Origin: Streptomyces sp. 2131.1 | GTDB taxonomy: Bacteria > Actinomycetota > Actinomycetes > Streptomycetales > Streptomycetaceae | Direction: 5' to 3' | DNA length: 64,000 bases | NCBI RefSeq assembly: GCF_900105515.1 | Contig: NZ_FNSY01000001.1 | Span: 4,030,001 to 4,094,000, forward strand | Shown: positions 1 to 7,330 of the stretch, piece after piece | Numbering within the stretch: the stretch's first letter is position 1 | Layout of the letters: every line of letters begins with the position of its first letter | Made by a program: the position numbers and the translations under genes | The notes under the pieces: model-generated | The model's input: the letters and a program-made list of their open reading frames with translations, nothing else | Told to the model about the DNA's origin: nothing | The model's database searches: none

Positions 1-27
1 GATCGCCCAAGCGAAAGTTCCGATCCT

Positions 28-1035
28 GTGGCTGCACAAAACTTTAGCCCCGTCCTGTCGACGTCCGCTCGTTCGGCCCCGTATCCGAAGGCCAGTCCCG
101 GCTACGGAAAGCGAGCTGTTCCTGGTCAACGCCCGGCTCAGGCCGACGACTTCGCGTTCCTCCCGGAGCGGGAGCGGTACATCGCGGGTTACGTAGACCG
201 CCTTCCCGACGGTGCGGCGATGGGCATCAAGTCCCTGGCCAAGTGCCAGCCCCTGTACGGGCAGATGGCTGTCGGCAGCGCGCTGCGGGCTCTGGCAGTG
301 GCCGGGCATCTGCGTCAGGTCCGGTGCGCGGTCGATGGCGGCGAGGGTATTCGCTGGGTGACCCGCACGTTCTGGTCGCGTACGGCCCGGGACAACGAGT
401 GGTGGACCGCCTTCCTCGGCGCCGAGGAGAGCCGCTGCGCGCCGCAGCCGGCCGTGGCGCCCGTGGGCCCGCCGCCGTGGGTTCCGGCCGAACCCGCCGC
501 CATGGACGCGGCGGGGGCCCGGCCATCCGCCCCGGTCCTGCCGAAGCAGCGCACCGAGGAGCCGCAGGTCCCGTCACCCGCGTACCTCGCCCTGGCAGGG
601 CTGGGCCGTACCGACGCGCGGCTGGCGCTTTCCGCCGCCGACTGTGCGGTGCTGGAGCAGCTGGCCGGCCAGTGGTTCGCACGCGGTGTGGACGCGGACT
701 ACCTCACCCGTGCCCTCATCGCCGGGCTTCCCGAAGCCGTCGACTCACCCGTGGGCTTCGTCCGGCGCCGCCTAGTCGACAAGCTCCCGCCGCAGCTCCC
801 CGCCCCCGCTCCTGCCTCCGCCGCGCAGGACGGCCCCGCCCGCCACCTGATGATCGAGTGCGCCGACTGCCGCACACCCGGCCCGCCCGAGGTCTTCCGC
901 GACGGGCTGTGCGGCCCCTGCCTCCGCAGCACCCATAGCCCCGCCGCCGACCCCGCACCCGAGAAGGACCCCGGCGCCGGGTGCGACGTCCAAGGCCACG
1001 TACAACGCATCCGCGAGCAGTTGCGGGCGCGCTGA
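28..1035 (+). CDS. Winged-helix (MarR-like) DNA-binding protein, possibly 5'-partial
   Basis: The reading frame is open from the window edge, so the GTG at 28 (335 aa) may be internal and the true start may lie outside. Residues about 40-120 resemble the winged-helix segment of a Streptomyces family usually named MarR-like. The region before residue 170 is rich in Pro and Ala. Residues about 185-250 are helical, and the C-terminus holds a small zinc-ribbon-like pair of CxxC motifs (CADC and CGPC, about residues 278-297). This suggests a DNA-binding protein with an accessory metal site. No ligand or target can be read from the sequence. It runs toward the DUF397 gene that follows on the other strand. 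Confidence 0.6.
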   Translation: MAAQNFSPVLSTSARSAPYPKASPGYGKRAVPGQRPAQADDFAFLPERERYIAGYVDRLPDGAAMGIKSLAKCQPLYGQMAVGSALRALAVAGHLRQVRCAVDGGEGIRWVTRTFWSRTARDNEWWTAFLGAEESRCAPQPAVAPVGPPPWVPAEPAAMDAAGARPSAPVLPKQRTEEPQVPSPAYLALAGLGRTDARLALSAADCAVLEQLAGQWFARGVDADYLTRALIAGLPEAVDSPVGFVRRRLVDKLPPQLPAPAPASAAQDGPARHLMIECADCRTPGPPEVFRDGLCGPCLRSTHSPAADPAPEKDPGAGCDVQGHVQRIREQLRAR

Positions 1036-1054
1036 ACCACTGCCTGCCGGGCGC

Positions 1055-1294
1055 TCAGGAGCCGAGGTGCGCGGCGAAGGCCGTCCAGGTGGTGGGGTCG
1101 AGGGTGAGCGTGGGGCCTTCGGGGTTCTTCGAGTCGCGGACGTGGACGGCGGAGGGGTGGGCGGCGACCTCTACGCAGGCGCCGCCCTGTTCGCTGCTGT
1201 AGCTCGACTTCTTCCAGTCGTAGGCGACTTCGAGGCACTCCCCACCGTCGCTGCCGCTGTAGCTGGACTTGAACCACTCAAGTGCGGTGCTCAT
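1055..1294 (-). CDS. DUF397 protein, two tandem repeats
   Basis: A 79-residue protein made of two copies of the DUF397 unit. Each copy opens with a W-x-KSSYS-type motif (WFKSSYSGSDGG and WKKSSYSSEQGG), and the protein ends with the typical VHVRDSKNP and WTAFA segments. Its ATG overlaps the stop of the upstream XRE gene by four bases (ATGA), so the two are translationally coupled. In Streptomyces such proteins are encoded beside WhiJ-like regulators and are thought to act with them, for example as partner or effector proteins; the biochemical activity is not established. A near-twin with the same double repeat lies at 60308-60553. Confidence 0.92.
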   Translation of the reverse strand: MSTALEWFKSSYSGSDGGECLEVAYDWKKSSYSSEQGGACVEVAAHPSAVHVRDSKNPEGPTLTLDPTTWTAFAAHLGS

Positions 1295-2115
1295 AACTCT
1301 CCTAGAAGCCTGTCCAGCAGGGCCCTCGTTTCCTCGGTGTTGAGAGCCTGCGTTCGCAGCATCGCATACCTCTGCGCGAGGATGCTGATCTCATCCGGAT
1401 CGGAGATGAGCTGGCTGCCCCGCTGACTTTCCGTGTAGGCGATGCGTTGATAGTCAGGCGTCTCCAGCAGGATGAACGGTCCATCGAGACCCGCGTGATG
1501 CGTCCGAGCCAATGGCATGATCTGGAGCGAGATGCCTGGCCTTTCGGCGTAGGCCCGCAGGTGGCGAAGTGTTTCGCGATACGTCTCCTCGCCGCCGATG
1601 CGGTCTCGGACGACCGCCTCGGAGATGACGAAGCTGGTGGTGGGCGGCACATCGCGACGCAGGATCTCCTGGCGCTCCAGACGCTTGGCCACGTGCGCCT
1701 CGATCTCGTCCCGGCTGAACGTGGGCACTCGGCTGTCGAACACGGCCCGCGCGTAGCGCTCGGTCTGGAGCAGGCCGGGTAGGACCTGATTGGCGAAGAA
1801 GCAGAGAGCAAGGGCGCTCTGCTCCAGGTCCATGTACTCCTCCGCCCAAGCCGGGATCAGGTCCACCTCCGGCAGGTTCTCCACCGCCGTCGCCAGCGCC
1901 CCCTTCGTGTCCAGCAGGTCGTCCATGCGGCGGGCCAGGGGCAGTTGGAGGGCGCGTCTGCCCTGCTCGACGGAGGCGATGGTCTCCGGCTGGGTGCAGG
2001 TCTCCTCGGCCAGTTGGCGCTGGGTCATTTCTGCCGCGATGCGGAACCGGGCGACCAGCGCGCCCACCAGTTTCATTGCCGACGCGTTCCTGCGCTGCCG
2101 CTTCCTGGGTTGCAT
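1291..2115 (-). CDS. XRE-family regulator with DUF5753 (WhiJ/Scr1-like)
   Basis: A 274-residue regulator. An N-terminal helix-turn-helix (about residues 15-70, with MTQRQLAEE and TIASVEQGRR) is followed by a DUF5753 domain (about 100-270, with VLPGLLQTERYARAVF and a conserved NTEETRALLDRL tail). I chose the ATG at 2115, which gives a basic N-terminus before the HTH; an in-frame upstream ATG at 2169 would overlap the palindrome at 2160-2184. This family pairs with DUF397 proteins and with anti-sigma-like ATPases in abaA/whiJ-type clusters that influence development. All three components are present here, the ATPase being divergent across a palindromic operator candidate. Confidence 0.9.
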   Translation of the reverse strand: MQPRKRQRRNASAMKLVGALVARFRIAAEMTQRQLAEETCTQPETIASVEQGRRALQLPLARRMDDLLDTKGALATAVENLPEVDLIPAWAEEYMDLEQSALALCFFANQVLPGLLQTERYARAVFDSRVPTFSRDEIEAHVAKRLERQEILRRDVPPTTSFVISEAVVRDRIGGEETYRETLRHLRAYAERPGISLQIMPLARTHHAGLDGPFILLETPDYQRIAYTESQRGSQLISDPDEISILAQRYAMLRTQALNTEETRALLDRLLGEL

Positions 2116-2159
2116 AGGGTCCCCACTTCCCACCCGCGTTCGTACTTCACGCGCGCCCG

Positions 2160-2184
2160 ACCCGTACAAGAAAGGTGTACGGGT
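2160..2184. promoter_or_regulatory. 9-bp perfect inverted repeat, candidate operator
   Basis: ACCCGTACA (2160-2168) and TGTACGGGT (2176-2184) are perfect inverted copies separated by 7 bp. They lie in the short divergent gap between the XRE regulator and the ATPase gene. The half-site CCCGTACA recurs at the equivalent position of the second module near 61.46 kb, which favours an autoregulatory site for the WhiJ-like proteins. That role is inferred from position and recurrence. Confidence 0.6.
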
Positions 2185-2228
2185 CTGCGCACTGCGACAG
2201 CCTAGTCACCGAGTGTGACGCTCGTCGC

Positions 2229-2663
2229 ATGAACGAGACGATGCAACTCCCACACATCCCACAGCTGCGCGAGCGGTTCTTCCGGCGGGAGCGCCGGTCG
2301 GTCCGGGAGGCCAGGGAGTACGTACGGAGCGCGCTGGCCGACTGGGGGTTCGGTGAGGCGCGGGCGGACGACGTGGTGGTGTGTGTGAGCGAGCTGGCCA
2401 CCAACGCGCTGGTGCACGGGGTGCCGCCGGGGCGTGGATACCGGCTGATGCTGTGGCTGCACGAGGGTCAGGTGCGGGTCGAGGTGCACGACACCGGGGA
2501 CGGCGAGCCCGGGGTGCGGGAGCCCGACGGGGAGTCGGGGCGGGGGCTGGTGATCGTCGACGCGCTGGCGGACCGGTGGGGGGTGGGGGAGCGGGTGCCG
2601 GGCAAGGTCGTGTGGTGCGAGTTCGGTGTCCAGGCGCCTACGGCCAGTCCACGACGGCCATGA
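2229..2663 (+). CDS. ATP-binding protein, RsbW/SpoIIAB-like histidine kinase fold
   Basis: A 144-residue protein with a GHKL (HATPase_c) fold. The N-box is VSELATNALVHG (about residues 53-64), the G1 box DTGDGEPG, and the G2 box GRGLVIVDALADRWG. Such short solo ATPase domains in Streptomyces are anti-sigma-factor-like serine kinases, and one occurs in each abaA-type cluster. The ATG at 2229 puts the N-terminus in line with the family. It is divergent from the XRE/DUF397 pair and its 3' end overlaps the convergent membrane-protein gene by 26 bp. No sigma or anti-anti-sigma gene is adjacent, so its partner is unknown. Confidence 0.88.
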   Translation: MNETMQLPHIPQLRERFFRRERRSVREAREYVRSALADWGFGEARADDVVVCVSELATNALVHGVPPGRGYRLMLWLHEGQVRVEVHDTGDGEPGVREPDGESGRGLVIVDALADRWGVGERVPGKVVWCEFGVQAPTASPRRP

Positions 2664-2982
2664 AGAGCGCACACGAGAGGAAGACGGTGACGGGTGCGGC
2701 CAGGGCGAGGAGGACCGTGGTCACCGGCCGGCGCTGGGCGAACACCCAGCTCGCGACCATCGTGAGGAACGCCAGCGCCAGGCCGCAGAGGAACAGGATC
2801 CAGCCCGTGTTGAAGCTCGTGGCGAAGCCGTGGTTCTCCGCCTCCGAGCACGCCTCGCAGGCCACCGAAGCGAACACGCCCAACACCCAGGTGTAGAAGG
2901 CGAGCGGCGGCGTCACGATCGTGGAGATCAGCGGGGCGATCCAGGTCTTGCGGCGGCGGTTGGGCACGGCGGGATACGACAT
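2638..2982 (-). CDS. Small integral membrane protein
   Basis: A 114-residue hydrophobic protein. After a basic N-terminus (VPNRRRK) it has three predicted membrane spans: roughly residues 18-38, 57-78 and 85-110. The first loop carries a CEAC pair. I do not recognise a named family. The ATG at 2982 was preferred over the in-frame ATG at 3018 because it puts the basic patch at the start. The 3' end runs 26 bp into the convergent ATPase gene. Confidence 0.7.
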   Translation of the reverse strand: MSYPAVPNRRRKTWIAPLISTIVTPPLAFYTWVLGVFASVACEACSEAENHGFATSFNTGWILFLCGLALAFLTMVASWVFAQRRPVTTVLLALAAPVTVFLSCALFMAVVDWP

Positions 2983-3072
2983 GCGTGCGATTCCACCAGT
3001 CGGGGTGTTCCGGCACATGAGTTGTCGTACCTAGGCCCTCGACTGTCGTACCCGGTCCCTACGATCGGGCGC

Positions 3073-3486
3073 ATGAGAGCTTCCGGAACCTTCACCGTCA
3101 ACTCCTTCGTGCCGTCCGAGCTGAAGCCCGAGCCCGAGGTGGTCACCGCGCTGCCCGTCGGGGTGGCGACCATCGTGAAGACCTTCGAGGGCGAGGTGGC
3201 GGGGCGGTCGACGACGCTGTTCACTGCTGCCTTCGACCAGGAGAGCGGCGCCGGTACGTACATCGCCATGGAGTCCTTCGAGGGCGCGCTCGCCGGGCGT
3301 GAGGGGACGTTCAACTTCGTGCACGCGGCCTCGACCACCGGCGATGACCGGGTGGACGAGTTCTTCACGATCGTGCCGTCGAGCGGGACCGCCGCCCTCG
3401 CCGGGATCAGCGGGGGCGGCGGTCTCGCCGTCGACGAGGACGGCACGCACCGGATCTGGTTCGACTTCGAGCTCGCCGGTCAGTAG
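3073..3486 (+). CDS. DUF3224 domain protein
   Basis: A 137-residue single-domain protein matching DUF3224, a small barrel related to allene-oxide-cyclase-like folds. Diagnostic stretches include GTFTVNSFVP near the start, the GTYIAMESFEG strand, GTFNFVHAAS, and the C-terminal GLAVDEDGTHRIWFDFEL. No signal peptide is seen, so it should be cytoplasmic. The function of the family is not established. Its last 7 bp overlap the convergent lipoprotein gene. Confidence 0.85.
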   Translation: MRASGTFTVNSFVPSELKPEPEVVTALPVGVATIVKTFEGEVAGRSTTLFTAAFDQESGAGTYIAMESFEGALAGREGTFNFVHAASTTGDDRVDEFFTIVPSSGTAALAGISGGGGLAVDEDGTHRIWFDFELAGQ

Positions 3487-4184
3487 GTGAGCGCGTCGGC
3501 CATCTCGCTCTGCCAGTAGGTGACGAAGCCGTTGTCGTCCCAGTAGGTCCCGGCGGGCAGCGTCAGTTCGGTCGACGCGGAGTTGATGGGCCCGTCGTTG
3601 CGGTCGGCGAAGGTGACCCCGAGGTGCTTGCTCGGGTAGGGCTTCTGACCGGTGGGCTCACCGGTCAGGCCGATCCCGGCGTACGCCGCCTGGCCCGGGG
3701 CCAGCGTCACCACGGCCTGCGGCTTGCTGTCCTGGAGCACCCGGAAGACCGCCTGCGCGCCGTCGAAGCGGAGCATGGGCGCGTGGTACGCGTAGCAGGG
3801 GCGGTCGCCCGTGTTGGTGACCGTGAGCAGCAGGTGGTTGATGGGACGGCTCACCTTGGTGACGGTGACCTTCGTGTTGGCGCCGGTGCAGGTGACCGGG
3901 GTCTTCGGCTTGGGCTTCGGCTTGGCGGCGGGGGCCTCGGTCCTCGGAGTGGTGGCCGGGGCCTTCGGCTTGGAGTCGGAGGCCGGTTCGGTGTCCGTCG
4001 GGGACGTCGAGTCCTTCTCGGGCGCGGTCGTGGCCTCCGGCGTCGGCGAGCCGGAGACGTCCTGGACTGCCTGCGCCGGCTTCTTCGCGTCGGTGCCGTC
4101 GTCTCCGCCGCACGCCGTGAGCGAGAGCGCGGCGAGCAGGGTGGTGGCTGCCAGGACGGTGGTGCGGATGCGGTTGCTGCGCAT
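3480..4184 (-). CDS. DUF4232 lipoprotein
   Basis: A 234-residue exported lipoprotein. The signal peptide ends in a lipobox with Cys at about residue 25 (LSLTACGG). A long Thr/Pro/Lys/Ala-rich linker (about 30-100) leads to a C-terminal DUF4232 domain with two conserved cysteines (VTCTGAN and DRPCYAY), probably a disulphide-stabilised beta sandwich on the outside of the membrane. The biological role of the family is unknown. A 32-residue membrane peptide is encoded 62 bp upstream on the same strand, and the pair lies back to back with a membrane-anchored HTH gene, so the three may form one unit. Confidence 0.88.
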   Translation of the reverse strand: MRSNRIRTTVLAATTLLAALSLTACGGDDGTDAKKPAQAVQDVSGSPTPEATTAPEKDSTSPTDTEPASDSKPKAPATTPRTEAPAAKPKPKPKTPVTCTGANTKVTVTKVSRPINHLLLTVTNTGDRPCYAYHAPMLRFDGAQAVFRVLQDSKPQAVVTLAPGQAAYAGIGLTGEPTGQKPYPSKHLGVTFADRNDGPINSASTELTLPAGTYWDDNGFVTYWQSEMADALTY

Positions 4185-4210
4185 GGTGGTACTCCCCGTG
4201 AGTGTGCTCG

Positions 4211-4231
4211 GTCGGTGGTCGGTGGTCGGTG
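4211..4231. repeat. Three tandem 7-bp repeats
   Basis: GTCGGTG occurs three times in direct succession between the lipoprotein gene and the small membrane peptide gene. It could be a slippage-prone tract within the mRNA leader of the lipoprotein, or simply a low-complexity stretch. Confidence 0.6.
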
Positions 4232-4246
4232 GTTCGTATGCTGCGG

Positions 4247-4345
4247 TCAGTTGCGGCAGATCAGGAGCAGGACGATCGCGGTCGTCACGATCACCACTCC
4301 GATGGCCAGCGCATCGGTCAGCCCGATGCGGAAGAGGGTTCGCAT
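4247..4345 (-). CDS. 32-residue single-span membrane peptide
   Basis: A short ORF starts with ATG at 4345, preceded by a strong GGGGGA ribosome site about 8 bases upstream. The product is basic at its N-terminus (MRTLFR). It then has one uninterrupted hydrophobic helix of about 20 residues (ALAIGVVIVTTAIVLLLIC) and ends with RN. Such a composition is unlikely by chance in a stretch this GC-rich. It is probably a small inner-membrane protein expressed with the downstream DUF4232 lipoprotein. I know no named homologue. Confidence 0.6.
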   Translation of the reverse strand: MRTLFRIGLTDALAIGVVIVTTAIVLLLICRN

Positions 4346-4403
4346 GAAGCCGGTCCCCCGTGGTCGCTGTGCTGTGGTCTGGTCCGAGCTTGTGGCACGG
4401 CCG

Positions 4404-4489
4404 ATTCCAGCCGCAACGCCCGCCGCACCATTGGGGATGCTGGAATGGCTGCGCGTACTGTGACCTGGGCAGATTCCACGTCCCTGGAA
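4404..4489. promoter_or_regulatory. Cluster of TTCCA/TGGAA elements
   Basis: ATTCCAGC (4404-4411) and GCTGGAAT (4439-4446) form an 8-bp inverted pair 27 bp apart. TTCCA (4474-4478) and TGGAA (4485-4489) form a second, tighter pair. All four lie in the divergent gap before the membrane HTH gene. The arrangement looks like a multi-site operator, possibly for that gene's own product; this is inferred from position only. Confidence 0.45.
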
Positions 4490-4526
4490 CGGTGATCCGG
4501 GACGGACCAGGAGGGGGAACGCCGCA

Positions 4527-5882
4527 GTGACGACGCCGGAGGCCGAGGAGTTCGCGGCCCTGCTGAAGAAACTGAAGGACCGTTCGGGGCGCAGTTACGG
4601 GGTGCTGGCCGGGCGGCTGCACGTCAGTACGTCGACGCTCCACCGGTACTGCAACGGGGACGCGGTGCCGGGTGAGTTCGCGCCGGTTGAGCGGTTCGCC
4701 CGCCTCTGCGGGGCCACGGCCGACGAGTTGGTGGAGATCCACCGGCGCTGGATCCTGGCCGACGCGGCGCGGGGGCGGGGGAAGGCGGAGACGGCGGTTG
4801 CGGGCACGGTCGCGGCTGCGGAATCGGATGCTCCGGTTCCGGCGCCACCTGTCGAGCCCGAGCCGGAGCCCGTGAGCGCGGAGCCGGAGCCCGCTCCCGA
4901 GGACCCGGAGCCCGACCCCGTACGCGTGGCCCCCGCCCCCGCGCCCTCTTCCCGCTGGCGCCGGGCGTCCGCCCGTACGCGGGTGCTGCTCGCCGCCGCC
5001 GCGGTCGTCGCGCTCACCGTGCCCACCGCCGTGGTCGTCGACCAGTTGAAGGGGACCGGTTCCGACGCGGCCGTCGGCCTGACGGACACGCGGAGCACCG
5101 GGGAGGGGAAGGGCGCCGACGCCGTCTCCGCGTCCCCGCACAGCCCGTCGCCGTCCGTCAGCGCGTCGAGGAGCCCGAGCCCGTCCGTGAGCGCGGGGTC
5201 CGCCAGTCCCTCCGTACGGTCGTCACCGTCCGCCTCGCGCACCACCGGCGGGACGGAGACCGAGACCGGGCGGCCGCCCACGGTGACCATCAGCTCGTAC
5301 AACTGGGAGGCGCCGTGCGGGCAGTACTACCTGCTCGCCCAGGACCCGAAGACCGTGCCGCCCCCGCCGCCGCCGGACAGCACCCGGGGCTGGGCGCGGG
5401 CGCTCGGCGGGGTGGACGGCGGTGGCATGCGGCTGGAGCTGACCGTGCAGGGCACCTCCCAGCAGGCGGTCGTCCTGAACAGCCTCCGGGTGAAGGTGCT
5501 GAGCCGGCGGGCGCCCGTGCAGCAGCCCGCGTTCTCGATGGGCGAGGGGTGCGGCAGCGGCATCGAGCCCCAGTCCTTCGACGTGGACCTGGACGACAGC
5601 CGCCCCTCGCTCACCCCGGTCGCCGGGCAGCAGGGCGACGAGGTCGTGCCGGCCAAGGACTTCCCGTTCCGGGTGTCGTCCAGCGATGTGGAGGTCTTCG
5701 ACCTGGACGCGCACGTGGAGGGCCACGACGTCAGCTGGTACCTGGAGCTGGAGTGGAGCAGCGGCGGCCGCACGGGCACGCTGCGCGTCGACGAGGGCGG
5801 CAAGCCGTTCCGTACGAGCAGCATCGCGGGGCGGCCGGAGTACTACTACCGCTACGACACGTCGGTCTGGGAGAAGCGCTGA
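4527..5882 (+). CDS. Membrane-anchored XRE-type HTH protein with extracytoplasmic domain
   Basis: A 451-residue protein. Residues about 5-70 are a cytoplasmic helix-turn-helix (YGVLAGRLHVSTSTLHRY). A Glu/Pro-rich linker (about 105-145) leads to one membrane span (about 150-173, LLAAAAVVALTVPTAVVV), a Ser/Pro-rich stalk, and a C-terminal folded domain (about 250-451) containing two cysteines (APCGQYY and EGCGSG). The plan is that of a one-component transmembrane sensor-regulator in which the outer domain would read an envelope signal. The start is GTG after a strong GGAGGGGGAA site. The divergent DUF4232 lipoprotein and membrane peptide are candidate targets or partners. Confidence 0.85.
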   Translation: MTTPEAEEFAALLKKLKDRSGRSYGVLAGRLHVSTSTLHRYCNGDAVPGEFAPVERFARLCGATADELVEIHRRWILADAARGRGKAETAVAGTVAAAESDAPVPAPPVEPEPEPVSAEPEPAPEDPEPDPVRVAPAPAPSSRWRRASARTRVLLAAAAVVALTVPTAVVVDQLKGTGSDAAVGLTDTRSTGEGKGADAVSASPHSPSPSVSASRSPSPSVSAGSASPSVRSSPSASRTTGGTETETGRPPTVTISSYNWEAPCGQYYLLAQDPKTVPPPPPPDSTRGWARALGGVDGGGMRLELTVQGTSQQAVVLNSLRVKVLSRRAPVQQPAFSMGEGCGSGIEPQSFDVDLDDSRPSLTPVAGQQGDEVVPAKDFPFRVSSSDVEVFDLDAHVEGHDVSWYLELEWSSGGRTGTLRVDEGGKPFRTSSIAGRPEYYYRYDTSVWEKR

Positions 5883-5916
5883 GCGGTACGCGGACCCGGT
5901 GGACCGCGTACCGCTC
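5881..5916. terminator. 13-bp stem terminator between convergent genes
   Basis: GAGCGGTACGCGG (5881-5893) pairs perfectly with CCGCGTACCGCTC (5904-5916) across a 10-nt loop, starting at the HTH gene's stop codon. It sits between convergent genes and can serve both. There is no U-run, as is common in Streptomyces. Confidence 0.75.
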
Positions 5917-5924
5917 GCGCGGGG

Positions 5925-7187
5925 TCAGGCGCGCTTGCGGCGGCGCGCCACGACGACCAGGGCAGCACCGGCGGCGACGACGGCGGCGCCTCCGACGGTG
6001 ATCGGGATCATGTTGCCGCTACCGGTCGTGGCCAGGTCGCCCTCGGGCTGCGAGGGGCTGGCGGACGGCGCCGGGGCGCCGGGAGTCGCCGAGCCCGACG
6101 GGGTGCCGGACGGCGTCGCGGTGCCGGACGGGGTGGCCGAGGGCGCCGGGGTGGTGGTAGCCGGGGGCGTGGTCGACGGCGTGCCGCTCGGGGTGGTACC
6201 GGGCGTCGGGGTGCCGGTGCCGGGGACCTCGGGGAGGCAGCCGGTGAACGGGAAGTGGTGCGTCTCCGCGCCGCCCGAGCCGTGCAGCGAGGCCACCCAG
6301 ACCGAGCCGTTGACGGGGGCGGCCGTGCCCAGCTCCAGGTGGGCACGGGGCGCGAGCACGCTGCCGGGCCAGGCGGCCTGGCTGTTCTTGACGATCTTGT
6401 CGGCGTTCGGGAAGTTCCACAGGAGCTTGGCGCGGACCGCGCCGTCGTCCGCGCTCTGCAGCTTGTCGTCCAGGACGAAGTCCTTGCCGCCCGACAGGAA
6501 GAAGCCCGTCGTGCCGGCGGTCGCCATGTCGTACGACTGGCCCGTGACGTTGACGATCGTCGTCGCGCCTGCCGGAACCTTGACGAAGACCTCCTTCGCC
6601 TTCTCCAGCTTCGACGCGTCCACGGAGAACACGTTGCGACCGCTGTCCGTGCCGGTCAGCGTCAGCCGGTTCCCGTCGAGGCTCACCGAGGCGCCGGACG
6701 TGGCCGCTTCCTTGGCCAGGGCGTCCGAGTAGGCGCGCAGCTTGGCGAACTCGCCGTCGAAGTCGATGAGATCGGCCTTCTTGGCGAAGGTGCCGTTGTG
6801 CATTTCGAGGGCCCGGTCCTTGACCGCGCCGCCGACGACGGCGTTGCCCTTCATCACGACGGTGGCCGAACCGCCGTTGACCAGGTCGCCGCGCACGACG
6901 AGCGACGTGCGGCCGGGCAGCGCGTCGACCTGGGCGGCCGTCAGCTCGTTGCCGACGCTGAACCCGCCGCTGAAGTCGGCGTTGCCGCCGACGGCCACGG
7001 CGCCCTCGGCATCGGGGGAGTGGACGTCGTCCCCGAGGACGAACTCGCCGTACTTCCCGGCGATCCCGAAGGCGTCGGTGGTGCAGTCCGCGGTGGCGGG
7101 GGCGGCCTGGGCGGCCGGAGCGACGGTGAGCCCGAGAACGAGGGCACCGCCGAGCGCCGCGAGTGCGGCGGAGGTCGGTATGCGCAT
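5925..7187 (-). CDS. Choice-of-anchor A surface protein, LAxTG sortase substrate
   Basis: A 420-residue exported protein. The signal peptide (about 1-28) ends at AAQA-APA. Residues about 35-310 form a choice-of-anchor A domain (FGIAGKYGEFVLGD, then EGAVAVGGNADFSGG, VASLHGSGG near its end). A Pro/Thr/Ser/Gly repeat stalk of about 75 residues follows. The C-terminus has LATTG, a hydrophobic span and a basic RRRKRA tail, which fits the LAxTG signal of class E sortases. The protein should therefore be covalently attached to peptidoglycan. Its predicted promoter contains a DasR-like palindrome, so expression may follow N-acetylglucosamine or chitin supply. Confidence 0.88.
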   Translation of the reverse strand: MRIPTSAALAALGGALVLGLTVAPAAQAAPATADCTTDAFGIAGKYGEFVLGDDVHSPDAEGAVAVGGNADFSGGFSVGNELTAAQVDALPGRTSLVVRGDLVNGGSATVVMKGNAVVGGAVKDRALEMHNGTFAKKADLIDFDGEFAKLRAYSDALAKEAATSGASVSLDGNRLTLTGTDSGRNVFSVDASKLEKAKEVFVKVPAGATTIVNVTGQSYDMATAGTTGFFLSGGKDFVLDDKLQSADDGAVRAKLLWNFPNADKIVKNSQAAWPGSVLAPRAHLELGTAAPVNGSVWVASLHGSGGAETHHFPFTGCLPEVPGTGTPTPGTTPSGTPSTTPPATTTPAPSATPSGTATPSGTPSGSATPGAPAPSASPSQPEGDLATTGSGNMIPITVGGAAVVAAGAALVVVARRRKRA

Positions 7188-7240
7188 AGTGCGTGGTTCT
7201 CCTGCTGAGCAGTTATGAAGGTTCTGTGGCGACTTCGGCC

Positions 7241-7277
7241 ATGATTCTCACACTTACGGAAATTGGTCAAGACCAAT
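7241..7277 (-). promoter_or_regulatory. Promoter with DasR-like (dre) palindrome
   Basis: ATTGGTC-AA-GACCAAT (7262-7277) is a perfect 7+7 palindrome. It matches the TGGTCTAGACCA core of DasR sites except for the centre (AA instead of TA). Read leftward it contains TTGACC (-35, 7265-7270), followed after 18 bp by AATCAT (-10, 7241-7246), upstream of the surface-protein gene. A repressor bound there would cover the -35 element. It lies 54 bp before the divergent phospholipase D gene and may act on both. Confidence 0.6.
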
Positions 7278-7330
7278 GGGGCGATCGATGGGGCGGGTTG
7301 GGCCGGGGGCGCCGGGGAAGATGGTGAGCC

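Noticed and set aside
1055..2115. Calling the DUF397/XRE pairs toxin-antitoxin systems
   Set aside because: The family label 'Scr1 TA-like' exists, but nothing in the sequence shows a toxin fold; a regulatory partner role is as likely.
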